Positions 48,438-61,462 of a stretch of DNA of 64,000 nt are shown in pieces. Each line of letters starts with the position of its first letter. The stretch's first letter is position 1. The notes beneath the pieces are model-generated. The model made no database searches. It was given only the letters and a program-made list of their open reading frames with translations, and was not told the origin of the DNA. Both the position numbers and the translations under genes were made by a program. This stretch comes from Talinum fruticosum (lineage: Eukaryota; Streptophyta; Magnoliopsida; Caryophyllales; Talinaceae): contig JAITYX010000083.1 in assembly GCA_021018815.1 (NCBI GenBank), forward strand, positions 868,001 to 932,000, in the 5' to 3' direction.

Positions 48438-51400
48438 CTACCTGAATACGAACTTGCAAAAGGTAATCACTAGAGATACCAAAGCTGCTCTGCTTGCTAG
48501 GGTGAGTTGCTGTGAACCAGAAAAATCGATTCTTCGATCTTGGTCCCTGTATCAAGTGGTAACAAACACATCAGCAGTCATTTTTAAGAGGATAACACTT
48601 TCATACTCACAAATTCCAAGAACTTAGGGTACAACTACAACAGCCTCTCTACAGTTCAAAAGTAAGGAGTCATACGTCTGACCCCACCTAACGTATCAGT
48701 TTGGTTTGGTTTGACTGTTTATTGCACGTGTTCTAAGAAGATGAACTATGTGGAGTGCTTTTGAACATATGAAAAGACATGAGAAAAAGGAAAACATGGG
48801 TTCAATGGCATCAGAAAGAGGAGAGAAATGTAAAAATAGACGTAAGAAGTCAGGTGAAATTATTTTCTAACATCTTACCGCTGTAAAGATGAGAGTACGC
48901 CACAATAGATAGCATTATTAGGCAAAGGATCCTCTGAACTGTCCTTCTCGGGATTCAAAACGCTCAAATAAACCTCCTGTCCCAAATACCAAGAGTTCAA
49001 GTTCTCAGAGCGTAGATTCCAGATACCAGAGTTGTCAAGAGAAACCATGATTGCAGTCCATGCTCCAGGAAAGACCTGCATGAAGGATACAAGTCATGAA
49101 CACCTTAAGCATGGGCAAATCTAGAAATACCAAAAATTGCAACACTGCTCAAAAGTTGCAGTATTAAATACAGAACTTTTGTTTAGCCCAAGTAGACCAG
49201 TTCTGAAGGCTTGAAGTGGAAAAATAATTGGCAAATCACAGAATGGATAAGATATTTTGTGTTCAATCAAAAACAGGAATACTGCAATATGTTGCCTTAA
49301 GGCTTTAGAGCTAAATACTTCAATACACGAGCCTGGAGTGTTCTTGCTTGTGTTCTTCACTCTGAATTGATCATGAAACTCTCGAAACTTCAACTTCACC
49401 TGACCAGACCCTTCTTAAAGTAGCCCTTTTGTTTTCTTTTAGTGGTGTCAAATTGGTTTTTGCTATTGTCTTCTTAATTTTTAACTTGCAATTTATGTAT
49501 CTCCCAAAAAAGAAAGGGATCTCAGAATGAGTTACTCAAGCTTGAACTGAGTTTCAAGCCCAAGTAAGGCATGCCAAATCCTAAGGGAGTACAATTCGAG
49601 CACAGAAAAAGTCAAGTCGTCTCTGGTCAAGTTTGAGCTTGAGTATTATACTCTCAGCTTGAGTGGATTGTCTTTATGGAGGTTTCAGGTATGTTCGTTG
49701 AATAATTGCAGTGTGGAGAGGGGGAAGTACCTGTGTGGTGCAACGAGCAACTGCATCCCCTTTGTTGTAAATCGACCTGCTGTTCTCTGTCCATGTTCGA
49801 AATCCATACTAACAATTTGAACGAGAAAATGGTAAGCATTGTGTCTCGGTTTACAAAGCGTAAAGAAGAAGAAACTGTATGATCAGAACATTGAGCTCAC
49901 CCAACAACGAAGAAGGCATATCCATCCAAATGATAAGTCTGAACAGTTGTATCATTGTTTTGAAGTATAATCTCCACAAAGCCTTTGTAAGTCGCATTTA
50001 TTACTGAGGTATCAACCCTTGAAGGCCTGTTCATTGGTCTGTTTGGAAAATCAAGCTTGTATACTCCAGGTACATTGAACTGCTGTGCAAGGTTTAAAGG
50101 TGTTGAAGGTGTGAAGTAGGATATACCATTTAGAGTGGTACGCCACTTCCCATCAATAAGCTCTGCTGGCTTATTGACGATCATATAGACATCTGTGACT
50201 GTGATTTGACCATATCTGAAAGATCCCTGAGGGTTTGGACGTGCCCCACTTGCAGTCAGATTCCACCTTCAGAAAATGACATGCATAGAGCAATGAAAGA
50301 AGAGTCAGCTCAAATAAAAAATCATGAATTTCAACTATGAAAAGGTTGTAGGATGGTATTGTTAGTAATGATAAAAGGAATTCAGCTCCCATATATGCCA
50401 CAGGAGGTAACTTAATACCCTACAACTATACCAGAGCCGGCAGAATTTTAGGTACAAAGATGAAAATTCACTAATGAAAGAATTGCACTTCATCACAACC
50501 TTATGGATTTTGCTTGAGTCATAGAGTAAGATGGATCTAACTCATTAGGAGGATCTGGAAGAGGACCTGAAGCAGGTCCTTGAGAGTTCGAGTAGTGCAA
50601 GACGGCAACTCCAGTAGCTTTAGTCCAAGCAGAGGAGTTCACAAACCGAGGACTGGCAACAATGTAGTAATCATTTCTTGCATCTTGATCCATGGTGACT
50701 AAGAACGAGTAAGATTGACCAACATGAATGTCCATGTCTGTATAGTTCTGCTGAATTGTATATGAGCCTTCAGTCTCAACAAGAATTAGATTGTGATTCT
50801 GGATTCTGAAGTTTAAGCTGGTAGAAATCCCGACATTTGATACCCGTATACGATATGTCTTCCCTGTTGAATAATTTCCATAAAGGAGAAAAGGGAAAGC
50901 ATTAGTATGAATCAGCAGAGTTGGATAAATGAAAGTAAATCTCAGAAAAAATAAAGTAAAGCACTTCTGAGCAAGCTTCAAAACAACACAACTCACTGAC
51001 AGACTGCCACCAAACACAATGGCTATGAGTGTTTTTTTAATTTAAAAAAATTGCCACACAAGGATGAATTCTCTGAAGCAACTCATTGCTCTTGAGGACA
51101 CTTCTGTGAAACAGATAATTTCAGAAGCCTAACAGTATCAGTGTAATATATTAAGAACAGCATAGCCTATTTTTCTATTAAACTATGGAATCTGCTCCTA
51201 AATATGATCTGGCATCATAACAAGTTTATACCTTTTTTTCCAATGAACACGAAAAAGACTTGTACTGTTTATCTCCACATGGTCAAAGCAAGGAAGCAAG
51301 AAAATTCAGCAGCATGAAGTTGGATTCAGGCAGGCACAGTTTCCTCCCTATTCCATCCATTTTTAGAAACTTCCCCACCCCCCAAAAGAAATAAATAAAT

Positions 51401-54168
51401 AAATAAATAAAAATCCACCTGTGGTTCATCCAGGAAAGTATGTTATTGGGTAAAAGCATGCATGTGCCCCAAGCAGGTCCTTATAATAAACAATCGAGTA
51501 CAATTGTTTTCCATGATGTGGAATTGCTTATACTGTGATGCGTCCTGCAGGGAGCTTCGTAGTGATACAAACACGTTCATTCAGCAGCAAGAAGGGAACA
51601 AGCAAATACACAATGCAATCACCAATCACTGTTCACTATTGTTTTGAAAGTAACTTTCATCATTACATCAGTGGTGGATCTAAGTGAGCAGCACATATCT
51701 GTCCTGGGCAACAGTTGGCCGATTTTTTTGAAAAAAATTGTAAAACCCTAATTTTTTTTTAAAAAGCATACCCCTAAAATTAGTCGGTACTCATCACATT
51801 TTATAGTTATTCAAAATGGGGCATCATTACACGAAATTTCTGCATTTACCACCACACTAAATGCAACTAAGCAGAAAAACAGGAACACAGAAAGCTTTCA
51901 CATATTTCCTTTTCACCAAATGGCATCTGAACTCAACCAAAATGTACCTGGTTCTACATTCACTGACAAGTAATTAATATTTTCAGGAACAGCAGCTGCA
52001 TCATAGCGATAGGGACCAAGTCCATTGAAAAGCACGCCATCAGGAACACCAAGATCACGTCCGTCTTCAACATCTTTCCTAAGTTCCTATTATACCATTG
52101 AAGATGGCTAATTTCAGCTAAGCAGTAGCCATTATACTCAGTCTTAGTGCAATGGTGAACAAGAATTCATACTGACCTTATGACTCTTTATATACCAGTC
52201 GCTAATCAAAAGAGTGATGTCTCCATCTGGGGTAGCAAACGGTATAGGAATGATGTTCCTGTTGTTTATAGTTATTCCCCCATACCCACCAGAAGCTCTC
52301 TGAAAGTTAAGAGAAGGAAAGTAAAAGAAGCTCCCTATCTGATCTTTGACTTGAAAATCATATGTCCAATTCCAGCCAGCAGGAATTGGGCAATTTGTCC
52401 CCGAGACACCATCCTGCCAAGAATCTTTCCTTTGTTGTACACCGTCCCTGCATTTGCCTAAGCATATTAAAACATCTATTATGAATGCCGGCAATACAGA
52501 ACACTACCTCTTATCTTATCTAGAACTCATTCCATGGAAATATACCAAGTTAGGAGCAACGGCTCATCAAGATCGTTCCTGACATTGACAACAACATTCC
52601 AATTTGTCGTAACATTGAGAATTGGTCCTGGAAATTGCCCATTAACAGCGATGACCTGATATAGAGACAATGGGACAAAAGGCTGTACCTATTAGCATCT
52701 CATCAACAAAGCACCTGCTAGATATGAAGTTACAATAAAGAAGACACACTGTGCAAGTGTCTCAGAAACATATAGAGACTAACCGAACCCAAATCAAACA
52801 AATGCCCCAAAGTCCCCGTCTAAGCCCTGTCCATGAGAGAAGGGGTAGTATGCAACATTACCCCTAAATCACAACAACAATGTAAACTGAAATTACAGTA
52901 CTGATAACCTATATTGGATTGAAAAACTAATGCCAAGTATTCCAAACTGAAAAACTGAAATCACATAAAGGGGCTAACCTAACCCAAACCAAACAAATGC
53001 CCCAAAGTCCCGTCTAAGCCCAGTCCACAGGAGTGGGGGTAGTATGCAACCTTGCCCCTAAATCACAAGAACAATGTAAACTGAAATCACAGTACTGATA
53101 ATCTATGCTGGATTGAAAAACTAGTGCCAAGTATTCCAACTCCTTTATTGGATACACAAAAGGGTGATTCAGTTGTAATAAAAGCTAGTATAACAGAGTT
53201 AATATAATCTTATAATCAGAAATCGAAAATAGCATTGCACCCAAAAAATACAAAAGACAATAAGAAGGGGGAAAAAAGGCCAAGATGGCAGCAAATCACC
53301 GCCATGCCATGCTGACACACAAAGAACCATAAGGTTCGCAAAAACACAGCAATAGAAACTGGGTGCCACAGCATAAATCCAAATACAGCTTGGTGGACTG
53401 ATCATACCATCCCCACTTGGCAGAGACAAGCCCCTTTGAAGTCGAAATTGCCAAAATAAGAATGCAAACGAGTAAAGGTCGACCCTTGCTTTCAACATTG
53501 TAAAATAAGCACAATTATGAACGCGTATTTTCAGCCTCAAATTAGGTCTCATGTATTAATTGGAAGCAGTAATCCCAGCTCAATAGCAGAGAAGATGGAA
53601 GCACATATGCCCATAACTAAGCCACTTCAGTAGAAATCACACTGAGTTGTCATTTATGCTATTGGTGAATTCACAAATGGCTCCAATTCTTAAAAGGGTA
53701 CCCCTCCAACACAGGCACCACTGTGCTTAAGCATAAGTTGAAGCAAATAAGCTCAGGAATCATGAAGAATATGAAAACAAGTAGCACTCTTAATGTCAAA
53801 AAAACATAAAATCTATGTTTTCATGACAACCAAAAGGGGAAAACAATTGCCAGTGAGCTGATACTACTACTAATTTGGAAGGCGAGCAATTATGAATTGG
53901 CAGAAACAGAAAAATACGGAACTGAATCGAGAAATCCACCGACAGTTACCACTAAGAAAAGGCAGAAAAATAAAGCGAAAATTCAACAAAATGAATGAAA
54001 AATAGAGCAACAAAAAAGACCCAGAACCTTTTGCTTGACACCAAGAGGAGCAGCATTGACATAGGAGACTCTCCAATCAAAATAGACATATGGGTCTTCT
54101 CCCAAACACGATCCAATCAAACCCAACAAGCTTATCACTGAAAAATAGACTCCCAATAATTGAGCCAT
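48438..54168 (-). CDS. SKU5-similar (monocopper-oxidase-like) GPI-anchored protein
   Basis: Nine exons: 54028-54168, 52546-52655, 52177-52447, 51948-52086, 50500-50863, 49901-50266, 49731-49808, 48879-49075, 48438-48546; about 591 residues, matching SKU5/SKS1/SKS2 (587-592). Signal peptide (MAQLLGVYFSVISLLGLIGSCLG), three cupredoxin-type domains with family blocks VIAVNGQFPGPIL, KDSWQDGVSGTNCPIP, YHLDGYAFFVVG and VFPGAWTAI. The short last exon encodes a hydrophobic tail (ASRAALVSLVITFCKFVFR) expected to direct GPI attachment. SKU5 acts at plasma membrane and cell wall in directional root growth and lacks most copper ligands of true oxidases. Exon 7 is one base short: TTCGAACATGG where TTCGGAACATGG would keep MDFGTWTENSR in phase (near 49798). 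Confidence 0.9.
52783..53145. repeat. Tandem duplication in SKU5-like intron 1
   Basis: Units at about 52783-52951 and 52976-53145 are highly similar, sharing caaatgccccaaagtcc, ctaaatcacaa, acagtactgataa and tgccaagtattccaa. The reverse complement includes ttaggggcaaggttgcatac, a wording found near the 3' end of some plant SINEs, so the duplicated block may derive from one. Confidence 0.75.
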
Positions 54169-54868
54169 CCACTTCACACACACAGTCTGTCTCTCTCTCT
54201 CTTTCTCTCTCCCTTTTCAGATGCAGGAAGAGAAGGAAGGGGAGGAGAGAGAAAGTGGAGGATCTTGTTCAGAGCCCAGATGAGTGCGGGTGCTCGCTGA
54301 CTTGCCGGGTGTGTTCACATGGGCAGTGGCAGTGGCCATGGTTGGCAAGTGATAACTCTTTGGGGGTGCTATTTCGGCGTTGGGGGCCCAATTTTTGCCA
54401 TTTTCTAGAGATTTGTGCCTGTGTGTCTGTCTTTCTTCGCTGTTCTAGTACTTTCTCTTTTCCTTTGTGGATCATCCTCATTCTCTTTCTTGCTTTCTTC
54501 GTTTCTTAATTTGTATAGTTCTTAACAGTTTCTTGAAATCAAGGTCTCTTTTTGACCCCTTTTGTTTGTTTTCTGTCAAAAGTTTGTAAAAGCTTGATTC
54601 CGGATTACGTGGTGGCTTAATTGTAGCTGATTAATCATAGACAAGTTGGAAATCGCTTGATCGAAGCATATAGTGGTTTGATCTTAGATTTTTAATGTTT
54701 CGAGTTTGAGAAAATGAGAAAAAATATGACGGGAAGAAAACTATCCTTTATTATGATTCAGTAGTAGTTAGAGGAACACTCATGCTTCCTCCTGCTCTTT
54801 AGAAAATTCTATTTTTTTTCTTTTTTTAGTGTCGATGTTATTTTTATTTCTTCTACACTTTATGTACA
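54169..54868. other. Promoter region of the SKU5-like gene
   Basis: Minus-strand leader rich in GA (CT on the plus strand, 54186-54215). No other gene; open frames here are incidental. Confidence 0.4.
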
Positions 54869-55265
54869 ATTTTTTCTATAGATAATTATTTTCTTTTTAT
54901 TTTTTAGAGTCTCTTCATATTTTTTAATGAGTGGTATAGTGTCTCACTTTTGAAGTAATTTTATTAATTTCTTTTCATACTAATTATACTTGTATATGGT
55001 TGAATTATTAATTAATTGTTAAATCGGTCTGCAACGAGTATCAACTTTTCAAGTTCGGACTATTATAACAAATAAATTTATTTGACGAGTAAGACTATAC
55101 AAGATTTGTACATCTCCTCGTTAGATATTGTATGATGAATCAGCAATTCATTGGAAGAAGAGTGTTCAATAGAGTTTCGACTATATTTTTCAATCGAAAA
55201 ATTTTTATTTGAGTTTGATTTTTATTGTAAATACCGAATAATTAATGAAACTCATTCGTTATTCT
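54869..55265 (+). repeat. Dispersed repeat, copy B (related to 47150-47516)
   Basis: Same orientation as copy A. Landmarks are ttttagagtctct, ttgaagtaattttatt, the stretch caagatttgtacatctcctc, ttagatattgtatgatgaa and ataattaatgaaactcatt. Confidence 0.6.
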
Positions 55266-56373
55266 CCAAGAAAATAAAAATCACAATAGCGTGACTTCGA
55301 CAAAATGGATCTTCAAACAAAAAAAAACATATTTCCTTTACGCAACGGTTATTTGATCAAATTACTCTCATATTGTACGAATATTCATAGAAAACATGAG
55401 ATTAAATGTCAAGAAAAAACAAAAAAAAACTTCTAAAACAATCTCTTAAATCAAAATCCTACTACAATATAGATTGTGTTGTTTCATATTTGTTTTCTAA
55501 CAGCACAATTTCATCCATTTCTTCCTATTTTTATTTTTATTTTTTTCTATTTAAAAGAATATGCTCCTAATGTGGGCTTATAATTGAGCCTGGATTGGTT
55601 CAAATTGGGCCTAAGCCCATTTGTGAATTTTACCTTCCCCACCCAATCAATGTGTCTATAGCTTGCATTTAAATTTAATTAGTATATGTTGAGCCCATCA
55701 TAGCCTACAATTCTTATGAGCCCATGTATGCGTATGAATTAACTTTGATTATATATTTTTAATTTTTTTATGGTGTTTAAGATTTTTTTTTATGGTTGTA
55801 AATTAACTAAATATTTATGTATAACTATCGGCAGAATAACGTTCATCGCTACGACTTACAAATGTTTAATGATTATATGAGACTATGTTCATCAATTTTT
55901 TAATAAAATTTGTCGCTGTTATATTTCTGAAAATGCAATAATAATTAATAATTCAACCACTAAATCTTAAAAATACAAAAAAATTCCAAAAACATCATCA
56001 CTATGCGTAATAAATGTTTAATATGAAATAACTTCATAATGTAATTATAACTTCAAATTACTAAAGCATAAAAAATTTACAAAATATTTAGTAACATAAC
56101 TTAGAAATGTTCATTATTATACCTAATAAAAGTTCACCTCGAGCAACATTCATCACCAAATTTTACAATTGTTTATCGATATAACAAGTATATGCTTATC
56201 AATTATTAATAGTGAAAATAACAATAACGTATTTTCATAAACGTAACGATAGAAATCAACTATCAAAAATTTTCAAAATGTTCATCACTATCCTTAATGA
56301 ATGTTCATTGTCACTATAAAGGTGGCACACGCACCAACAGTTATACCATTAATTTGGATTTATATACTCGGTA
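55266..56373. other. AT-rich spacer
   Basis: No gene or clear element seen. Confidence 0.45.
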
Positions 56374-56986
56374 TGGTTAGCAATGGGGCGGGGATTCCCC
56401 GCCCTCGACGGAGAGCGAGGCTAAAACCTGTCCCCCTAGCGGGGACGGGGATGGGGCCGGGGAAAATCCTAGCCCCATTCCCTGCCCCGTCCCCTTTTTA
56501 AAAAAAATTAAAATTTAAACTAAGATTATATTAGTAATTTTTCTTTCCCCAAACCCTAACTATAAAACATAAGTTTCCCGCTCTCATCTCTCTCCTCATT
56601 CTACACCTCTCCCTCTCGGTCATCACCCTCCTTCCCCCTCGCAAGCCTCTCCCTCTCAGTCATCCTCTGTCTCTCTCCTCTCAGGCCTCTCCCTTTCATT
56701 TCTCTCTCAGGAAGGTAACTCTCTCTCCTCTCAATCTTCTTCTCTCTCCCTTTCTTCTCGCTGACTCCTCTCTGTCTCTCTCATCTCACTGCGTTATCTT
56801 TCTGGTTGGCCTACTTTATGGGCTCTTCAATTTATGAGTTTTGGAATTTAATTTTGGGGAAATGAGTCCGGCGGGGACGGGGCCTAAACCCTCCCCGACA
56901 GCGGGGCGAGGGTGGGGGTCGGAGCGAGGAGCGGGGACGGAGGCGGGGAGGTGTCCCCGGCCAGCACTCGCCCCATTGTCATCCCT
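56374..56986. mobile_element. GC-rich-ended element (non-autonomous transposon candidate)
   Basis: The left end reads ggttagcaatggggcgggga and the right end cgccccattgtcatccct, so caatggggcg is inverted between the ends. Both ends are islands of GGGGCGGGG / CCCCGCCCC in an AT-rich surround. The middle (about 56570-56800) is CT-rich. Elements beginning (t)agggatggcaatggggcgggg are widespread in plant genomes, probably as non-autonomous DNA transposons. No coding capacity; target duplication not resolved. Confidence 0.6.
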
Positions 56987-59900
56987 AATACTTAGTGACA
57001 TGACATAATTTGAAAGAGGGTATCCAACTTTTTTGAAATGAAAATTGTTAAAATAAGGGGTGAATTTCTAAATTTTAAAACAAAATATCATATAAAATAA
57101 CTTTAATTTATAAATCCGAATTCATAGGATGATGGTGTAATTTGTAGATGTACATAATTCATATAATTATTAATATAAACCTAATTCTATAATTAAAATT
57201 TTCCTATAGCCTACCCCATTCCACATATGCAGGAAAATCCAAAAAGGGAGCGGCTAATCCCATCAAGAAATCGTGATATGACAATACCGAATATTGGCAT
57301 AGCCTCCAATTTTAAAAATAAAAAACAAAATATCACTATGCACCAAACTCCTAAAATTTGGCATAGATAATAAATTAATATTCGAATAAAACATTAGTAT
57401 ATAAATAGCCTAGCTGGAGAGTAAATTCCAAGATTCTGGCTATTCTAATTTATGATTTGAATTTTTTAAGACTGATATTATGTATATGAGTGAGTTCGGA
57501 TCTGAATTTTCGATGTTCATATCTAATTCTCTAAATTTTTTATCTAGAATTACGAGGATTTTTGTTTGACGAGTTATATATAAATCTGATTGTCAACTTG
57601 AACCGATATTATGCCCAAACCCAATTGTTAGATTATCCAAATTTTTCTAAATCCGAATTGGATACAAACTTTTGAATAACATGGACCTAAATTATTACAC
57701 TCGAACTCAACTTGAAACTCAATTAGAACATCATCGATCACAGCCCGAAGTTCAAATTTAGACATAAATCATATAATAACTTAACACATTTTTCTGATAA
57801 GACAACTCCAAATAATTGTGTTGGGAGAATTTTTGACGATTTTACCTTTCGATGTAGACTGAATGAACTTGCTCCCAAAATAGGGATGCTTTTGTAACAG
57901 ACTTAAGTCTGGTTTAAGGCTCCAAGAAGAATGAGAATTGAACCTCACTGGTATTTCTCCTAATTGAAACGTGAATGGTTATATTTTAATTCTAAGGTAT
58001 GAATATTCATCTCAAGAAAAAAAAACATTTATCCGAAAACTACAGATATGTTTAGCCATTCAAACAGATTGTCATATTATCCTCTCAAAAGATGTGTTGA
58101 AAATAAATTATAATACAATGTTGAATATAAAATCCTTGTGTATTAGATAATTGTTTGACTTTATTATGTTAATTTGACTTTGCCTCAAATTAATTGCAAC
58201 TATTTTTTTGTTAACTCTCATTCTGCATTAAAAAGAAAATACCTGTTCAGGAAGAAATCAAGTTCTGCTTATATACTACGTTTGTATTGTTTTTTCTTTC
58301 TACATTTATATGACTTCAGCAAATAATAATGATACATCTTCAATATCAAGGGCTTGTTGTAATGAAATTCCCTTTTCAACCTATGATAAAAAAAAAAAAA
58401 AAAAACTTACGTCCACTCTTAAAGATGATTTTTTAAAAATTTACGAGTCACTTTATTCAATGACCATTAAACTACTACTTCAATTATCACTATTATTGTT
58501 TAATAAAATACTGCTCTAATTATTAATATTAGTACTGAACCCATATTACGAGTAATGGTAAGTGACGACGAGCCTATATAATCTTGTTTTTCACCCCCTA
58601 AAAAACACCCAAATAAACACTTTATTCCCCAATTCTCACCATATAAGGCAATGTTTTTTTTTTGAAACAACATATAAGGCAATGTTGACCAATGACTATA
58701 TTTGGTGCTTTTAACATGAGGACCAAATATAGTAAATTGCCAATATTTACTATATTTTACATGTTTAAGGTTAATTATTTCACAATAGGGGTGATTTTGA
58801 TGTATTATTTTATTTTTATGGGGCACACACACCTAAGTCTATATTTTTGTATACCTAAGCAAGCTTTTTTTTTAAAAAAAAAATTTAAAGGGGAGACAGA
58901 GAGAGAGAAAGAGAGATAGTCTATTATGTTAATGTCACATTGAATTGACAAAAATTAGGGGTTGGACCAACTCCTACAATTTGTAGGGACACTTAATGAC
59001 ATTTGAGAGTTTAAAAAGCAAACAAAAAAATATTAATTAACATGGAAATAAATTTTAAAAAAATGGGCCAACTAATCTTTGTCAAAAATCCATGATTATG
59101 AAAAGGGCAAATGGAGGGAATGGATGTCAAGACAAAATCATCACTGTCCCTCACATGCTCTCTTTTTTTCTCCAACAATTTCCCAACAATAATTGATATT
59201 TGAAGTGATATAATTTTAGACTTTTCAATGAAAAGAAATGTATTTAAAATAATTATTTTTCTAATGAATGATTCAGGTCCTGCGCGAGCGGAATTCACAA
59301 TAAAAGCTGTTTTTGTTGTATTTTTCTAATAAACGATGATCACTACCCCTTTAGTTAAACGGTGCACATTAACAATACTTGAATTTCGTGGTTATAATTA
59401 AATTTCTGAGTATATATATAGTCAGGAAGTTAAAAAATCATTAAAAATTAATGTCCACATATTTTTATATTTTTTCTATGAGGGCATGCATGGTTTAGCA
59501 AGTCCACAAATCACTAAGCAATCTGTTAAATTAATTAATTATTTCATATCATATATTCTATCATAAAAAGGGAGTGTGCTTTCCTATTTTGCCCTTTCAT
59601 TTGCTGTTTGCTTGTGTGCTTCCAAGTTCCCCCTGCCCTTTTTCATTCTTTTTTTTTCCCTTCATATTTATCAAATTGAATTGATTTTTTTTATTTCATG
59701 TCTATCAAATTGTGTTTGTTTTCTGAAGTTCTATTCATTATTTTCGAATTCTAGCTAAATTAAATTGTTACTTTCGTATTAATTAGTTATTTATTTTATT
59801 CAATATAATATTAGGGTTGAACCAAAACTTCTCATAATAGCACCGTAATATTTAAATTAGACTTGGTAAATAGATCATCTGATTTTATTTTGAGTCATAT

Positions 59901-60331
59901 TAATTTTCAATTAAATTGTATTTGGATTATGGTTGGATTAATAAGGTTGTATTTCATTTACCTTTAGCTTACATCTTTACAACTCGTTATAATTTCTTGC
60001 AACTTTTTACAACTCGCTACAACTTCTTACACATCCTTACAATTTTTATAACTAACTTTCCAACTATCTTATAACTCATTACAATTTTTCTTACAACTTC
60101 TTACAGTTAATGGAATAGAGCCTAATATTCAATTTCAGTTTTAGGCGAACTCATTTTTTATTCGAGGTTGGTTGATATTTGGTCTAATAAACTTATCTAG
60201 CGAAAGAAAAATTACTTTGACAGAAAGTATTTTGAATAGAGTTTGGTTCAATTCGAGTGTTAGATTTCTCAGGGGTTTTCGGTTATAAGATCAAATATAA
60301 ATTCCGGCCATTATGTTCCTATCCTTTTTAT
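56987..60331. other. AT-rich spacer
   Basis: About 3.3 kb with no recognised gene. Contains poly-A runs (58389-58404), and a GA patch at 58893-58918. A series of ttacaact/cttacaac variants at 59970-60110 looks like a degenerate short tandem repeat. Confidence 0.45.
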
Positions 60332-60369
<38 letters not shown>

Positions 60370-60384
60370 TATATATATATATAT
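60332..60384. repeat. (CT)n followed by (AT)n microsatellite
   Basis: Compound microsatellite, with one tatct interruption in the CT part and about seven AT units at the end. Confidence 0.95.
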
Positions 60385-60832
60385 TCATCTAGAAATCTAT
60401 GTGTCCTAACTAGACCATACTAATAATGTTTTTTTTTTTTATAATTACAAAGAAATGTAGATTGATTCTTTTTTTTTTCCAAGCCGATATTGCAAATTTT
60501 GTTTCACCTTTCACTTTTTATTGTGAAAATAGTATTCTATAAGTTAGGAACAATAAATTTAATAAATAAATCATAAGAATTGTTATCCTTTCTTCATAAT
60601 ATTAATTTTAATATTAATTAGATAAAAATTATATTTAATTAAATTAATAAATCTATTTGATTTTTAAAAAAATATTAAGTCAACCTTAAATATCTTAGTT
60701 GACCCAATAAAATTACCTTTTAACCACATGAATAAATTTATAATTATATAATTTTTAAAGGCAGCTGGGCAGGTTTTTCTAGTATTTTTAAAAAGAATCA
60801 TCCACAGTGGGCTCAAATATTAACAAATTATG

Positions 60833-60834
60833 TC

Positions 60835-60879
<45 letters not shown>

Positions 60880-60889
60880 TAATAATAAT
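60833..60889. repeat. (AAT)n microsatellite
   Basis: About 18 AAT units with a single aaat interruption. Confidence 0.95.
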
Positions 60890-61054
60890 TTATTCATGCA
60901 TTGGACCAGCTTATCAAATCTAAGAATTACACCTGTTTTATTAAAAAGAAAAGGAATATTCCAACCCTTTCACTCTTTCTCTCTCCTCTTTCCAGCACAC
61001 CTTTATTCTCTCTCTCTCTCTCACATGCCAACAATGACAAAAATTCCCTACTCC

Positions 61055-61131
61055 TACGTCATCACAGAACATGCCACCTGTCATCCAACGACTGCATACG
61101 TGGCTAGGTAGCCGCCAAAAGTACACGTGTC
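61055..61131 (+). promoter_or_regulatory. ACGT-element cluster upstream of DUF538 gene
   Basis: Three ACGT-core motifs within 77 bp: tacgtca (61055-61061), tacgtggc (61097-61104) and acacgtgtc (61123-61131, a perfect G-box/ABRE core). They lie 330-410 bp before the start codon. In plants, bZIP and bHLH factors bind such motifs, and multiple ABREs close together often give abscisic-acid response. Inferred from motif match only. Confidence 0.45.
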
Positions 61132-61462
61132 ACTACCGAAGGGCCAAGAACAAGGAGGTATCGTGGACCTTCCCGCAGAGGATTGGACAATTTAATTAAG
61201 GGTCCCACAAGCACCACCAATAATTGATCATTTTCCTGAAAGATCCTCTCTGTAACCTTGCTGGCAAGTGTCAACCCCACCCTCCCCCTTTCATCTTCTT
61301 CCTCCTCCCCTCAGATTTTCTCTCTCCTCTGTTCTTAATCTTAATCTTCTCCCCTCCCTCTCTCTCTCTCTCTCTTCTGCTCCTTAAACCCTGACAAAAG
61401 TTCCCCTCCTTTTTGGGCAAAACCCTCCTTTTCTCTCTCTATGATTTAGCCTGTCCAGAAAG

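Noticed and set aside
54090..54509. 139-codon plus-strand frame opposite the SKU5-like first exon
   Set aside because: Antisense to the signal-peptide exon and CT-rich leader; no resemblance to a protein and no splice or start context.
60830..61111. Open frame beginning with poly-Ile/Asn
   Set aside because: Translation of the (AAT)n microsatellite and the DUF538 promoter.
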